Origin: VAZQ01 sp963702695 | Lineage (GTDB): Bacteria; Pseudomonadota; Alphaproteobacteria; Rhizobiales; Xanthobacteraceae | Length of the DNA: 64,000 bases | Assembly: GCA_963702695.1 (NCBI GenBank) | Contig: CAVPDS010000020.1 | Location: forward strand, 23,769 to 87,768 | Reading direction: 5' to 3' | Part shown: piece by piece, positions 1 through 7,551 of the stretch | How positions within the stretch are numbered: position 1 is the stretch's first letter | Layout of the letters: the number at the start of each line of letters is the position of its first letter | Translations under genes and position numbers: made by a program | Notes under the pieces: generated by a model | The model's database searches: none | What the model was told of the DNA's origin: nothing | Seen by the model: only the letters and a program-made list of their open reading frames with translations

Positions 1-1
1 G

Positions 2-820
2 GTGCTGAAGGACGCACAGGAGATCTACGCGAAGGTGCCGCACCCGAAGGGCCTGGGCGTGCACGTCCTGACCGGACCGATCTACATCGAAGGCGCCGAG
101 CCGGGCGATGCGCTTGAAGTGCGCGTACTCGATCTCGAATTCCGTGTGCCTTACGGCGTCAACAATACCGGTCCGGGATCGGGCGTGCTGCCCACCCTCG
201 TGCCGACGCCGTCGCCGCGCGTCATCCGGACCGATCCACAGCGCAAGGTCGCGCTCGCCCCCGGCGGGATCGAGATCCCGCTGTCGCCGTTCCTCGGCAT
301 CATGGCGGTCGCGCCGCCGCCCGATCTCATCATTGTTAGTTCGGGCCCGCCCAACAAATGGGCCGGCAACCTGGATTTGAAGGTGCTCACGATCGGCTCG
401 ACGCTCACCATTCCGGTGTTCAACCAGGGCGCCCTGTTTTTCACCGGCGATCCGCACGGCGTGCAGGCCGACGGTGAAGTCGACGGCGGCGCGCTCGAAC
501 AATCGCTGACCGCGACGCTGCAATTCATCCTGCACAAGGGTACGGGCAAGGCCATGCGTGTGCCGCGCGCGGAGGACGCCGCCAACTATTACGTCATGGG
601 CATCGACCTCGACCTCAACGTGGCCATGAAGAACGCGGTCCGCGAGGCAGTCGAGTTTATGCAGGCGAAGGCCGGCCTGACTGCGGCGGAGGCTTACGCG
701 GTCGCCAGCATGGGCATCGATTTCCGCGTGGCCGAAGCGGTCGACAGCACGCAGATCATCTATGGGGTGATCCCGAAGAAATATTTGAAGGACGTGCCGG
801 CGTATTGGTTGAATAAATAG
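2..820 (+). CDS. Acetamidase/formamidase family protein (5' end outside window)
   Basis: The encoded protein matches the C-terminal part of the FmdA/AmdA amidase family, which hydrolyses formamide or short aliphatic amides to the acid and ammonia in the cytoplasm. Diagnostic stretches are the GDPHGVQADGEVDGGALE segment, which carries the acidic and His residues expected of the metal site, and the C-terminal YYVMGIDLDLNVAMKNAV and MGIDFRVAEAVDSTQIIYG blocks. About 272 residues are visible while family members usually have 300 to 450, so the reading frame almost certainly continues upstream of base 1 and the GTG at position 2 is not the real start. The exact substrate cannot be told. Confidence 0.85.
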   Translation: MLKDAQEIYAKVPHPKGLGVHVLTGPIYIEGAEPGDALEVRVLDLEFRVPYGVNNTGPGSGVLPTLVPTPSPRVIRTDPQRKVALAPGGIEIPLSPFLGIMAVAPPPDLIIVSSGPPNKWAGNLDLKVLTIGSTLTIPVFNQGALFFTGDPHGVQADGEVDGGALEQSLTATLQFILHKGTGKAMRVPRAEDAANYYVMGIDLDLNVAMKNAVREAVEFMQAKAGLTAAEAYAVASMGIDFRVAEAVDSTQIIYGVIPKKYLKDVPAYWLNK

Positions 821-831
821 CGGCGCGGCAT

Positions 832-1011
832 CCCGAGCTTGAGTTGTCGGACAATCCCGGCCTCAAACCCCGGATCGGCGAGGCGGCCGCGCGCACCTAT
901 CGCCAGGTTTGGATCGAGGCCGCCGAGGAGACCGACCTCGACGTGGAGACGCTTCCCGCAGCCCGCCCGCATTCGTTCGAAGAGATCGCCCGGCGGGACT
1001 GCTCGCTTTGA
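832..1011 (+). pseudogene. DUF29 family C-terminal remnant
   Basis: Reading in the frame that ends at the TGA at 1009-1011, about 60 codons encode PELELSDNPGLKPRIGEAAA followed by RTYRQVWIEAAEETDL and a PHSFEEIARRD ending. This is the typical C-terminal pattern of DUF29 proteins, which have a Tyr/Arg-rich helix, then AAEETGL, then P-hydrophobic-EE. The frame has a stop at 814-816 and no start codon with a ribosome site, so only the last third of a usual 140 to 150 residue protein remains. It starts just after the amidase stop. The domain call is from memory of the family pattern. Confidence 0.65.
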
Positions 1012-1039
1012 CGGTTCGTACTTCGATAGCGATCCCCCC

Positions 1040-1918
1040 TCACCTCCTCACCTGAAATGCCACCAGCGCCGCGATCATCACCGCACCGCCGAGCGCCTGC
1101 AGTGGCGTGATGCCTTCGCCGAGCAGGAGCATGCTGCCGAGCGTGGCGACCAGCGGTTCGAGGTTCATGAACAGCGCGGTGCGGAACGGGCCGACGCGCA
1201 TCGTGGAGATGAATACCGCGAGCAGTGCGATCGTCATCGCGACGCTCCCGGCGACGAGCGCGGACCAGCCGAGCGCGGTCTGCGGCGGCTGCCAGTTCGA
1301 GGTCGCGAGCGCGGCGGCGGCGAAGGCGACGGTCGAGGCCACGATCGAATGCCAGGAGATCAGTCGCGGGTCGGCGTGTGCGAGCCGGGCGCGCGTGATC
1401 AGCAGCGTGACCACGCGGCAGAGCGCGGCGGTGAGCGCGAACGCGACGCCGACGAGCGCGACGCCGCCGGGCTGCGCGCCGATCATCAGCGCGAGACCAA
1501 GGAACGCGACGAACGCGGCTGCGCCGCCGCGCCAGGTGAGCCGCTCCATGCCGGTCGCCGCGGCGGCGAGCCCGGTGAACAGCGGATAGACGAAGTAGGT
1601 GAGGATCGCGACCGGCACGTCAATCACTTCGAGCGCCTTGAACAGGCAGAACACATTGGCCGCGAACAGGAGGCCGACGCCGGTCGAGATCATCCGCTCG
1701 CGCGGCGTGAGCGGCGCCGGTCGCTTGCCGATCGTGAGCCACAGCGCCAGCAGCGGGATGCCGACGACGCCGCGGAACAGCGCGATGGTCAGCGCATCGG
1801 CGCTGGCTTCGAGCACGAGCTTGGTCATGACGTCGGCGCAGCCGAACGACGACGCGCCGATGAGCGCGGGCAGAAGCTGCGAGAGCCGGGTGCTGGTCAC
1901 GGGGACAGGTGCGATCAC
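1040..1918 (-). CDS. EamA/DMT family inner-membrane transporter
   Basis: This is a 292-residue protein with about ten hydrophobic segments arranged as two EamA repeats, the normal size and layout for drug/metabolite transporters of the inner membrane. The first repeat includes SFGCADVMTKLVLEA and ALFRGVVGIPLL. The second ends with LEPLVATLGSMLLLGEGIT, the typical signature of the repeat end (EP-LVA-hydrophobic-GE). The substrate cannot be predicted; family members export amino acids, nucleosides or other metabolites. The start is a GTG at 1916-1918 with no clear Shine-Dalgarno sequence, so the true start may be a little further in. It runs opposite to the preceding fragments and lies 41 bp from the next minus-strand gene. 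Confidence 0.88.
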   Translation of the reverse strand: MIAPVPVTSTRLSQLLPALIGASSFGCADVMTKLVLEASADALTIALFRGVVGIPLLALWLTIGKRPAPLTPRERMISTGVGLLFAANVFCLFKALEVIDVPVAILTYFVYPLFTGLAAAATGMERLTWRGGAAAFVAFLGLALMIGAQPGGVALVGVAFALTAALCRVVTLLITRARLAHADPRLISWHSIVASTVAFAAAALATSNWQPPQTALGWSALVAGSVAMTIALLAVFISTMRVGPFRTALFMNLEPLVATLGSMLLLGEGITPLQALGGAVMIAALVAFQVRR

Positions 1919-1959
1919 GGGAGAGTTGCGAGCGGTGGCGGGGCCCCTGCTCTAGCAGA

Positions 1960-2274
1960 TCACTTCTTCTCCAGCATCAGCACCGTCTCTTTGCGGATCA
2001 TCGGCGTGAGCTTTTCCGCCAGCATGCCGAGGAGCCACGGCAGCGTGAGCTCGACCCGGACGTGGTCGTCCGCCACGTCGACGTTGCCGGATGTGGCCTG
2101 GCCGAGCGCGCGGGCGCGGAAGCTCAAGCGGTCGCCGCTCCAGTCCTGCTCGTCGATGGTGAGGAGCGTGGCGAAATGTTGGCCAGCGCGGGCGAATCCG
2201 GCCTCCAGTCGACGCCTCGCTTCCGCCTTGCCGAGTCTATGTGGAATAGAGACGACGACCGGCTTGGAATTCAT
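1960..2274 (-). CDS. Polyhydroxyalkanoic acid system family protein
   Basis: This 104-residue protein begins MNSKPVVVSIPHRLGKAEA and contains HFATLLTIDEQDWSGDRLSF, then a C-terminal WLLGMLAEKLTPMIRKET helix. The pattern fits the PHA_gran_rgn family of small proteins, often linked to polyhydroxyalkanoate granules, which carry the I-P-H-x-L-G-x-x-EA start motif. The start at 2274 is chosen because GGAGG lies 4 bases upstream; two further in-frame upstream ATG codons have no conserved sequence after them. No PHA synthesis genes lie nearby, so the granule role is family knowledge only. Confidence 0.75.
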   Translation of the reverse strand: MNSKPVVVSIPHRLGKAEARRRLEAGFARAGQHFATLLTIDEQDWSGDRLSFRARALGQATSGNVDVADDHVRVELTLPWLLGMLAEKLTPMIRKETVLMLEKK

Positions 2275-2355
2275 ATGGCCTCCATGCCGGGTATATGGGG
2301 GGTCCATGCCGCCGCCGCATCGCGTCCAGAGGCGGTCCACAACGTCCGGCCGTCA

Positions 2356-2386
2356 CAAAAAGAGGACCGCCCGCAGGCGGCCCCGA
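2356..2386 (-). terminator. Rho-independent terminator after BA14K gene
   Basis: Read on the minus strand, GGCCGCC TGC GGGCGGTCC forms a strong G+C stem and is followed by TCTTTTTG, a run of T residues. It lies about 40 bp past the stop codon of the BA14K gene and before the PHA-system gene, so the two are probably separate transcripts. Confidence 0.7.
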
Positions 2387-2426
2387 TGGGGTTTCAGCGA
2401 CGCTGAAGTCGCGTCACCATCTTCCG

Positions 2427-2864
2427 TTACGGGCAGGGATGCCGCACGCCGTCATAGCCGAGATAGGTGCCCGACCTCACGTCATAAGACTTGAAGCGCT
2501 GGATGCAGTAGTTGACGTCACCACCGCCTTGCGGCATCGCGACGTAACCCTGCGGCGCGGCAGCATAATAATCGTTGCCATAGTAATACGGGTCATAGCC
2601 ATATCCGTAGCCATAATAAGGTGACGTCGCCGCCGCGATCCCGCCGATGATCGCACCTGCCGCCAAGCCCGGGCCAAACCCGCGGTACCCGCCGCGCCAG
2701 CCGCCTCTCCATCCACTGCGCCACTGCACGGTCTGCACCGCCGGCGTCGCAGCATCCGAAAGCGACTGCGACCCCATCATCGGCGCCGCGCTGGCGCCAC
2801 CGGCGAGCAACGGCACGCTGGCGGCAACCACTACGGCCGCTAGCACCTTGGAACGCATGTTCAT
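2427..2864 (-). CDS. BA14K family lectin-like exported protein
   Basis: This 145-residue protein has an N-terminal Sec signal (MNMRSKVLAAVVVAASVPLL, then AGGASA), a Gly/Trp/Tyr-rich middle with a short glycine helix (GLAAGAIIGGIAAA) and a C-terminal motif YCIQRFKSYDVRSGTYLGYD followed by RHPCP. That last motif is the BA14K domain, named for a Brucella immunoreactive surface protein with haemagglutinating activity and widespread in Hyphomicrobiales. The start at 2864 is supported by GGAG 8 bases upstream. It should sit in the envelope. The two Cys residues of the motif are both present. Function in this organism is unknown. Confidence 0.85.
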   Translation of the reverse strand: MNMRSKVLAAVVVAASVPLLAGGASAAPMMGSQSLSDAATPAVQTVQWRSGWRGGWRGGYRGFGPGLAAGAIIGGIAAATSPYYGYGYGYDPYYYGNDYYAAAPQGYVAMPQGGGDVNYCIQRFKSYDVRSGTYLGYDGVRHPCP

Positions 2865-3040
2865 GACGAATTCTCCATAGTTTGAATCCGGCCACCCAAC
2901 CGGCATGGCCGCTTCGATAGGGATGCAACCGTTGCCGCTGCGCTGCGTTCCCAAGTTCCGTCAGCGGCCGTTTCGCGCCCGCGCTCACAATCGCGTGTGA
3001 AGGAGCCGGTTGCGCCCTACGAGCGCAGCACGCCGAAATG

Positions 3041-3649
3041 TCAACGTTGCCGCACGTATTTCCCGACGATACTTGCGGGCGCAAGGCCGTGACCGCGAAG
3101 CTGCTGCAACAACTCCTCGCGGGTGAGGCCGGGCTTGAGCTTACCGGGCTCGAGGTCGGTGGCGATGATCGTGATCACGTAGTGATGCGGCGCATCGCCT
3201 TTGGGGCCGCAGGGCCCGAAATAATGATCCCAGCCGACTGAGTTCTTGCCGCCGACCCATTCCTTGGGCGAAGCGCTCGCTTCGCCTTCCTTGAGAGAGG
3301 TCTTCCCCGGCGGAATGTCGTAGGCGACCCAATGGTTCGAGCCGGAGCCGCGGCCGCCGTCCGGATCCTGCATCACGATCGCGAAGCTCTTCGTCCCCGC
3401 CGGCGGATTCGACCATGCGAGCGGCGGCGAGATATTTTCTCCGCCGCACGGCGGCTGCCGGTCGGGATGCAGGCCGGCATATTTCGTCGGCACCATGCCG
3501 CCGTCGGAAAACGCCGACGAAGTGAGCGTGAACGGCTCTGCAGCGGCGGCGGCGGGCGCAGCCATCGCGATCGCGATCGCGGCGGCGCGCACGGAATGCG
3601 GATGCCTCTGCTGGACCATTGGGAACTTCGCGCTGCGTAACTGCCACAT
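3041..3649 (-). CDS. YbhB/YbcL family Raf kinase inhibitor-like (PEBP) protein, exported
   Basis: This 202-residue protein carries an Ala-rich signal peptide (AAAIAIAMAAPAAAAAEPF) and a PEBP fold: FTLTSSAFSDGGMVPTKYAG, the ENISPPLAWSNPPAGTKSF block, the ligand-pocket motif DPDGG and the GPCGPKGDAPHHYV segment. Bacterial YbhB/YbcL proteins are periplasmic or cytoplasmic PEBP homologues of uncertain ligand. The ATG at 3649 is preferred because AGGAGG lies 6 bases upstream, while an ATG at 3655 abuts that sequence directly. It is a single gene divergent from the ParB-like gene at 3732. Confidence 0.88.
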   Translation of the reverse strand: MWQLRSAKFPMVQQRHPHSVRAAAIAIAMAAPAAAAAEPFTLTSSAFSDGGMVPTKYAGLHPDRQPPCGGENISPPLAWSNPPAGTKSFAIVMQDPDGGRGSGSNHWVAYDIPPGKTSLKEGEASASPKEWVGGKNSVGWDHYFGPCGPKGDAPHHYVITIIATDLEPGKLKPGLTREELLQQLRGHGLAPASIVGKYVRQR

Positions 3650-3731
3650 GAGCATCCTCCTGAGCTTTAACTATCTATGCTAGGCTGTCGTTGAAAGACG
3701 GTGTCTTGCAATCGTATGTCCGAGGCTCGGC

Positions 3732-3980
3732 ATGTTGAAGACGGAGAAATTCCAGATCGAGGACATCTACGTGCCGGTGAAGCGGCGCAAGACGCTCAAA
3801 CCCGATACGGTGCAGGAGATCGCCGCCAGCATGCTCGAGGTCGGGCAGCAGTCGCCCATCCTGGTCCGGCAGGACGGCGCACGTCTGGTCCTCGTCGAAG
3901 GGCTGCATCGCCTGGAAGCCTGCAAAGCGCTCGGCGAAACTTTGATCACGGGCTATCTCGTCGACGCGCGCAAACATTAG
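3732..3980 (+). CDS. Stand-alone ParB N-terminal-like domain protein
   Basis: This 82-residue protein consists of little but a ParB/Srx-type fold: FQIEDIYVPVKRRKTLKPDT, the helix VQEIAASMLEVGQQSPILVR and the GLHRLEACKALGE motif that corresponds to the GxxRxxA nucleotide-binding box of ParB N-domains. Real chromosome-partition ParB proteins add a helix-turn-helix and a dimerisation domain, both absent here. GAGG lies about 8 bases before the ATG. There is no ParA beside it; an orphan ParA is encoded near 8 kb in the opposite direction. The role is not known; a small nucleotide-binding regulator is the simplest guess. Confidence 0.7.
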   Translation: MLKTEKFQIEDIYVPVKRRKTLKPDTVQEIAASMLEVGQQSPILVRQDGARLVLVEGLHRLEACKALGETLITGYLVDARKH

Positions 3981-4019
3981 CTGCGCTCGAACGTCGGCAC
4001 TTGGCGACGTAGTGACGCA

Positions 4020-5000
4020 TCACTGCGGCTTGATGCCGGCCTTGCGAATGACCTCCGCCCAACGCGCACTCTCTTTCTTCAACAACGCGCCGGTCTCCGC
4101 CGAACTCATCACCACCGGAGCAAGGCCCTGCTTGAACAGGCTTTCCTTGACGTCGGGCAGCGCGCCGATCCGGCTCAGTTCATCGTCCCATTTGTGCACG
4201 ATCTCAGTCGGCAGGTTCTTGGGCCCGAGGAACCCGAACCAGAGGTCGAAATCGAGGCTCGGGTAGCCGACTTCGCCGAGCGTCGGCACATCGGGGGCGA
4301 GCGGCCAGCGCTTGGTGCTCGCGACCGCGAGCATACGTATCTTGCCGGCCTGCACCTGCGGTAGCGCCGAGTTCACTGGCAGATAGGTGAACTGCACCTG
4401 CCCGGTGATCAGGTCGGTGAGCGCACCGGCCGCGCCGCGATAAGGGATGTGCTGCACCTTGAGCCCGAGCTCCTGCGCGAACAACTCCATGCCGAGCTGC
4501 TGCAGCGTACCGACTCCGGGCGAGGAATAGTTATAGAAGCCGGGCTTCGCTTTGACCGCGGTGATCAGCTCGGGGACGGACTTGACCGGCAGGGCCTCGG
4601 GATTGACCACCAGCGCGACCGTACTGATGGCGAGCACGCCGAGTGGCGTGAAGTCGCCGATCGGATCGAACCGCAGGTTCTTCATCAGGCCGGAATAGAC
4701 CGTATGCGGCCCCCCGCTTACGAGCACGGTGTAGCCGTCCGACGGAGCGGTCGCGACCACCTCCGTACCAAGCGTACCGCTCGCGCCCGGCTTGTTGTCG
4801 ACAATCACCGGCTGGCCCCAGTGTTCGGAGAGCTTTTGGCCCGCGGTGCGGGCGACGATGTCAAAACCGCTGCCCGGCGTATAAGGCACGACCAGGGTAA
4901 TCCGGCGCGACGGATAGTTTTGCGCGGCGGCGGATTGCGCTTCGACCAGGATCGGCAGCAGAAGGCTCAAGGCAACAAAACACCGGCTGACGGTTCTCAT
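4020..5000 (-). CDS. TctC/Bug-type tripartite tricarboxylate transporter binding protein
   Basis: This is a periplasmic solute-binding protein of about 326 residues. After a signal peptide (MRTVSRCFVALSLLLPILVE, cut after a SAAAQ stretch) it shows the family start NYPSRRITLVVPYTPGSGFD, the DNKPGASGTLGTEVVATAPSDGYT block, PYRGAAGALTDLITGQVQ and DVPTLGEVGYPSLDFDLWFG. These proteins bind small carboxylates and deliver them to a TctAB permease, or act as ligand sensors. No TctA or TctB gene lies in the window. ATG codons at 5009 and 5015 are equally possible starts; none has a strong ribosome site. It is a single-gene unit. Confidence 0.85.
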   Translation of the reverse strand: MRTVSRCFVALSLLLPILVEAQSAAAQNYPSRRITLVVPYTPGSGFDIVARTAGQKLSEHWGQPVIVDNKPGASGTLGTEVVATAPSDGYTVLVSGGPHTVYSGLMKNLRFDPIGDFTPLGVLAISTVALVVNPEALPVKSVPELITAVKAKPGFYNYSSPGVGTLQQLGMELFAQELGLKVQHIPYRGAAGALTDLITGQVQFTYLPVNSALPQVQAGKIRMLAVASTKRWPLAPDVPTLGEVGYPSLDFDLWFGFLGPKNLPTEIVHKWDDELSRIGALPDVKESLFKQGLAPVVMSSAETGALLKKESARWAEVIRKAGIKPQ

Positions 5001-5299
5001 CGTTTCCATCCCCATTGTCGCGATATTCTTAGCGCGCAGCGAGGCCTCGGTGCCAGCCCGGCGAGGGCGGGTCAATCGTCGCGGGGTTTGGTGCAACTGC
5101 GGCTAGGTGCTGGGTCGTGCAACGCACCACGGCCGCGTGTCCCGCGCGAGATGCACCGCATGGCGGCGCATCTCCGATGCGAGACCCGGTTACTTATCTC
5201 CCCATGCAAAAACCGGGGTCCCGGGTCAGCATCGCAGCACTGCGTGCTGCACTGCGCCCGGGACACACACACACCGGCGCGCCGCTGATTTGATTTCAG
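5001..5299. other. Intergenic region with hairpin repeat
   Basis: This 299-bp stretch separates the binding-protein gene from a small minus-strand gene. I see no conserved reading frame. It holds the palindromic unit listed at 5218-5264 and a short CA repeat directly after it (acacacacac). Confidence 0.5.
5218..5264. repeat. Nested palindromic intergenic repeat
   Basis: Outer arms GTCCCGGG (5218-5225) and CCCGGGAC (5257-5264) enclose a second perfect hairpin GCAGCAC-TGC-GTGCTGC (5234-5250). The layout resembles the imperfect palindromes scattered between Bradyrhizobium-group genes. No T-run follows, so it is not a standard terminator. Confidence 0.6.
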
Positions 5300-5545
5300 T
5301 TAAGGAAACACTCGCGGCGCGGGGGCCGGGCGCACCTCCGGCTCGAAATTGTGGAAGCCACGGTGCTCGGCCTCGCCTACCAGCCAGGTGCGGGCTTCCT
5401 GCTCGGAGGCGAACATGCGCTTGTCGCTTTGCGTCATCAGCTCATCCTTGACGCGGCCTTCGATCGAGTAGCTCGCCCAGATTGTGCCGCCGTCCTCGAT
5501 GATCTGCGCACGGAATTGGCCCTGGTCTTCGGCTCGCAGCAGCAT
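5300..5545 (-). CDS. Hypothetical protein, 81 aa
   Basis: This is a small soluble protein with no signal peptide or membrane segment. Its sequence MLLRAEDQGQFRAQIIEDGG, then TIWASYSIEGRVKDELMTQS and a helical SEQEARTWLVGEAEHRGF segment, looks like a compact alpha/beta fold with acidic character and a Pro-rich tail. I recall similar small proteins only as unnamed Hyphomicrobiales families. The ATG at 5545 has GGAG six bases upstream, better than the TTG at 5557. It is divergent from the binding-protein gene at 5690. Function unknown. Confidence 0.6.
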   Translation of the reverse strand: MLLRAEDQGQFRAQIIEDGGTIWASYSIEGRVKDELMTQSDKRMFASEQEARTWLVGEAEHRGFHNFEPEVRPAPAPRVFP

Positions 5546-5689
5546 GGCTCGCTCCAAATGGGTGTCGCTCTCAGCTCAACGCGGCGGCCATGGGCCGAGT
5601 TCCGGTTGTGGCTCGCCGGGGCGGGGCGTAGGATCAAGACAGACGCAAGTTGCCCGCAACCAGCCGCCGCAAAAAATCGGGAGGGGACG

Positions 5690-6466
5690 ATGATTTACGC
5701 TCGCTTGCCGGCCCTGTTCACTGTCGCACTTCTGGCCGTCCCGGCGCTTTCGAGCCCGAGCGCAGCGGTCGAGATCAAGGTTCTCGACGCCAATGCGCTG
5801 ACGCTGGCGATGAAGGAGATCGCGGCGGACTTCACCAAGGAGACGGGAAATCAAGTGAGCTTCGTCGGCGTCTCGCCGGGGAAGGTCGATGAGCGGGTCA
5901 AGGCGGGCGAGAAGTTCGACATCGTCATCACCGCGCACTCCTCCTCCGAAGCGTTCGACAAGGAGGGCAAGTGGCGCCCCGGCTCGCGCCGGGCGTTCGC
6001 GCGGGTCGGCATCGGCTTTGCCGTGCGCGAGGGCGTGAAGGTCGACCTGTCGACTGTCGACTCCACGCGCAAGGCGCTGCTCGACGCGAAATCGATTACC
6101 TACAGTGACTCCAGTACCGGTGGCCTGAGCGGCATCAACGCGGCAAAGGTGCTGGCCAATCTCGGCGTCACCGACGCGGTCAAGGCGAAGACCAAAAAGT
6201 CGGGTGCTTTGGCGAACGGTCAGGAAGAGATCGCCAAGGGCGAGATCGACATCGGCCTGTTCAATCTCAGCGAAATCCCGCGCGCCAAGGGCGTCGTGCG
6301 GGCCGGGCCGGTGCCCGAAGCGGTGCAGGTCTATATCAACTATGACGCCGCGGTGCCGGTGACGAACACCAACCCCGAACCCGCGCTCGCCCTGCTGAAA
6401 TTCTTCGCCCGTCCAGCAGCCAAGCCGGTATGGGACAAGGCCGGGCTGGAAGTGGTACCGGAATAA
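5690..6466 (+). CDS. ModA-like periplasmic substrate-binding protein
   Basis: This 258-residue protein starts with a Sec signal (MIYARLPALFTVALLAVPAL, SSPSAA) and continues VEIKVLDANALTLAMKEIAA as in the ModA/SBP_bac_11 group. Further family-like features are FDIVITAHSSSEAF, the GIGFAVREG segment and YSDSSTGGLSGINAAKVLAN. Classical ModA proteins bind molybdate or tungstate, but this branch often lacks a ModBC transporter, and none is present here, so the ligand is open. GGAGG stands 6 bases before the ATG. The gene is followed by a palindromic repeat and then a convergent methyltransferase gene. Confidence 0.82.
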   Translation: MIYARLPALFTVALLAVPALSSPSAAVEIKVLDANALTLAMKEIAADFTKETGNQVSFVGVSPGKVDERVKAGEKFDIVITAHSSSEAFDKEGKWRPGSRRAFARVGIGFAVREGVKVDLSTVDSTRKALLDAKSITYSDSSTGGLSGINAAKVLANLGVTDAVKAKTKKSGALANGQEEIAKGEIDIGLFNLSEIPRAKGVVRAGPVPEAVQVYINYDAAVPVTNTNPEPALALLKFFARPAAKPVWDKAGLEVVPE

Positions 6467-6481
6467 ACGTCAACGCGCCCT

Positions 6482-6588
6482 CGTCATTGCCGGGCTTATC
6501 CCAGCAGTCTCGGCAGCGGATGAGCGATGCTGCCTCTGCAATAGAGATGGCCGGAATAGAGATGGCCGGGACAAGCCCGGCCATGACG
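6482..6588. repeat. Imperfect palindromic repeat with internal tandem duplication
   Basis: The left arm CGTCATTGCCGGGCTTATCC and the right arm GGGACAAGCCCGGCCATGACG (last base at 6588) are near-complementary ends of a roughly 107-bp element between convergent genes. Inside, a 15-bp unit ATAGAGATGGCCGG(A/G) is tandemly duplicated at 6541-6555 and 6556-6570. Confidence 0.7.
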
Positions 6589-6623
6589 TGAGTAAGCTGC
6601 ACGCGCGGTTAGTAGAGCGCCGT

Positions 6624-7391
6624 TCACCGCGGCTTTTCGAACTTCAGCACGAATTCGTCCACTGGGTGCGGCGGCCGGTTGCTGGAATAGTCGCGCGTGT
6701 CGTCGGTGTGGTGCCAGAAGTCACCCTCGCCCACGAACTTGAAGCCTGCGGCTTCCACCTCGCTCCGCACCAGCTTCTCATCAACGCGATGCAGGGTCTT
6801 GCCAACGGTGGCACCCTCGCCCGCCTTCGCTGAATGGTCCGCCAGCACCATCGTGCCGCCGGGCTTGAGCGCGGCGAGCAGCTTGCGGTTCATCTGCGCG
6901 CGATCGACCGGCAGGTAGGTCGTATCGTGATAGAAAAACAGGAACGTGACCATGTCGAGGTCATGCACGTCCGCCGGCAGCGGATCGTCGTAGGGCCGCG
7001 CCAGCGGGACGATGTTCTTGCCGCCCGGCGTCTTGGCGCGCGCGTCGAGCGCCTGGCGCGCACGCTCAAACTGGTCCGGCGGGTTCTGGCCATAGGCCGT
7101 GCCATTGGGCGCAACCGCGCGGGCGACGAGTTCGGTGCTATAGCCGCCGCCGGCGCCCATATCGAGCACCTTCATCCCGGGCTTGAGCCCGGCGAAGTTG
7201 AGGAACGGCATCGGATCGCGGCGCTTGTCGGCGGTGCGGTCGGCATCGCTGCGGTCGGGCGCCGCAATCTGCGCGGCATAGTTGGGCGCAGGCCCCTGAG
7301 CGATCGCAGCCGTAACGCCGAGGATGCCGAGCGCCGCCGCCAACGTGCAGCCGGCGACAAGACCCACGGAATGGGGAATTCTTGAGTTCAT
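6624..7391 (-). CDS. Exported class I SAM-dependent methyltransferase-like protein (COG4798 type)
   Basis: This 255-residue protein has a clear signal sequence (GLVAGCTLAAALGILGVTAA, IAQ) followed by a Rossmann methyltransferase fold: motif I VLDMGAGGGYSTELVAR, a DLDMVTFLFFYHD segment at the motif IV position, and LKPGGTMVLADHSAKAGEG. The group is known as a predicted methyltransferase that carries a signal peptide, which is odd because SAM is cytoplasmic. The start at 7391 follows AAGGGAGAAACGC. It precedes no obvious partner; an orphan ParA gene lies upstream on the same strand. Substrate unknown. Confidence 0.82.
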   Translation of the reverse strand: MNSRIPHSVGLVAGCTLAAALGILGVTAAIAQGPAPNYAAQIAAPDRSDADRTADKRRDPMPFLNFAGLKPGMKVLDMGAGGGYSTELVARAVAPNGTAYGQNPPDQFERARQALDARAKTPGGKNIVPLARPYDDPLPADVHDLDMVTFLFFYHDTTYLPVDRAQMNRKLLAALKPGGTMVLADHSAKAGEGATVGKTLHRVDEKLVRSEVEAAGFKFVGEGDFWHHTDDTRDYSSNRPPHPVDEFVLKFEKPR

Positions 7392-7551
7392 GCGTTTCTC
7401 CCTTTCAACTTGTTGGACACCGCATCTGGTTGGACACCCAGTCCATGGCGGCACCGTGTAGCATGGATCAGGGCGCGCCGGGCGGCGAGCAAGCTCGGCC
7501 TTCGCGGAAGTCGCGGATAATTGAAGAGCGGCCGACCGGGCGCGAATCCGT

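Noticed and set aside
839..2494. Long plus-strand frame across the EamA gene
   Set aside because: Arg/Glu/Asp/His-rich composition typical of a frame opposite a membrane protein gene; only the short part at 832-1011, in another frame, shows DUF29 similarity.
6541..6570. Two adjacent 15-bp units that could begin a CRISPR or larger tandem array
   Set aside because: Only two copies without spacers; it is a local duplication inside a palindromic repeat.
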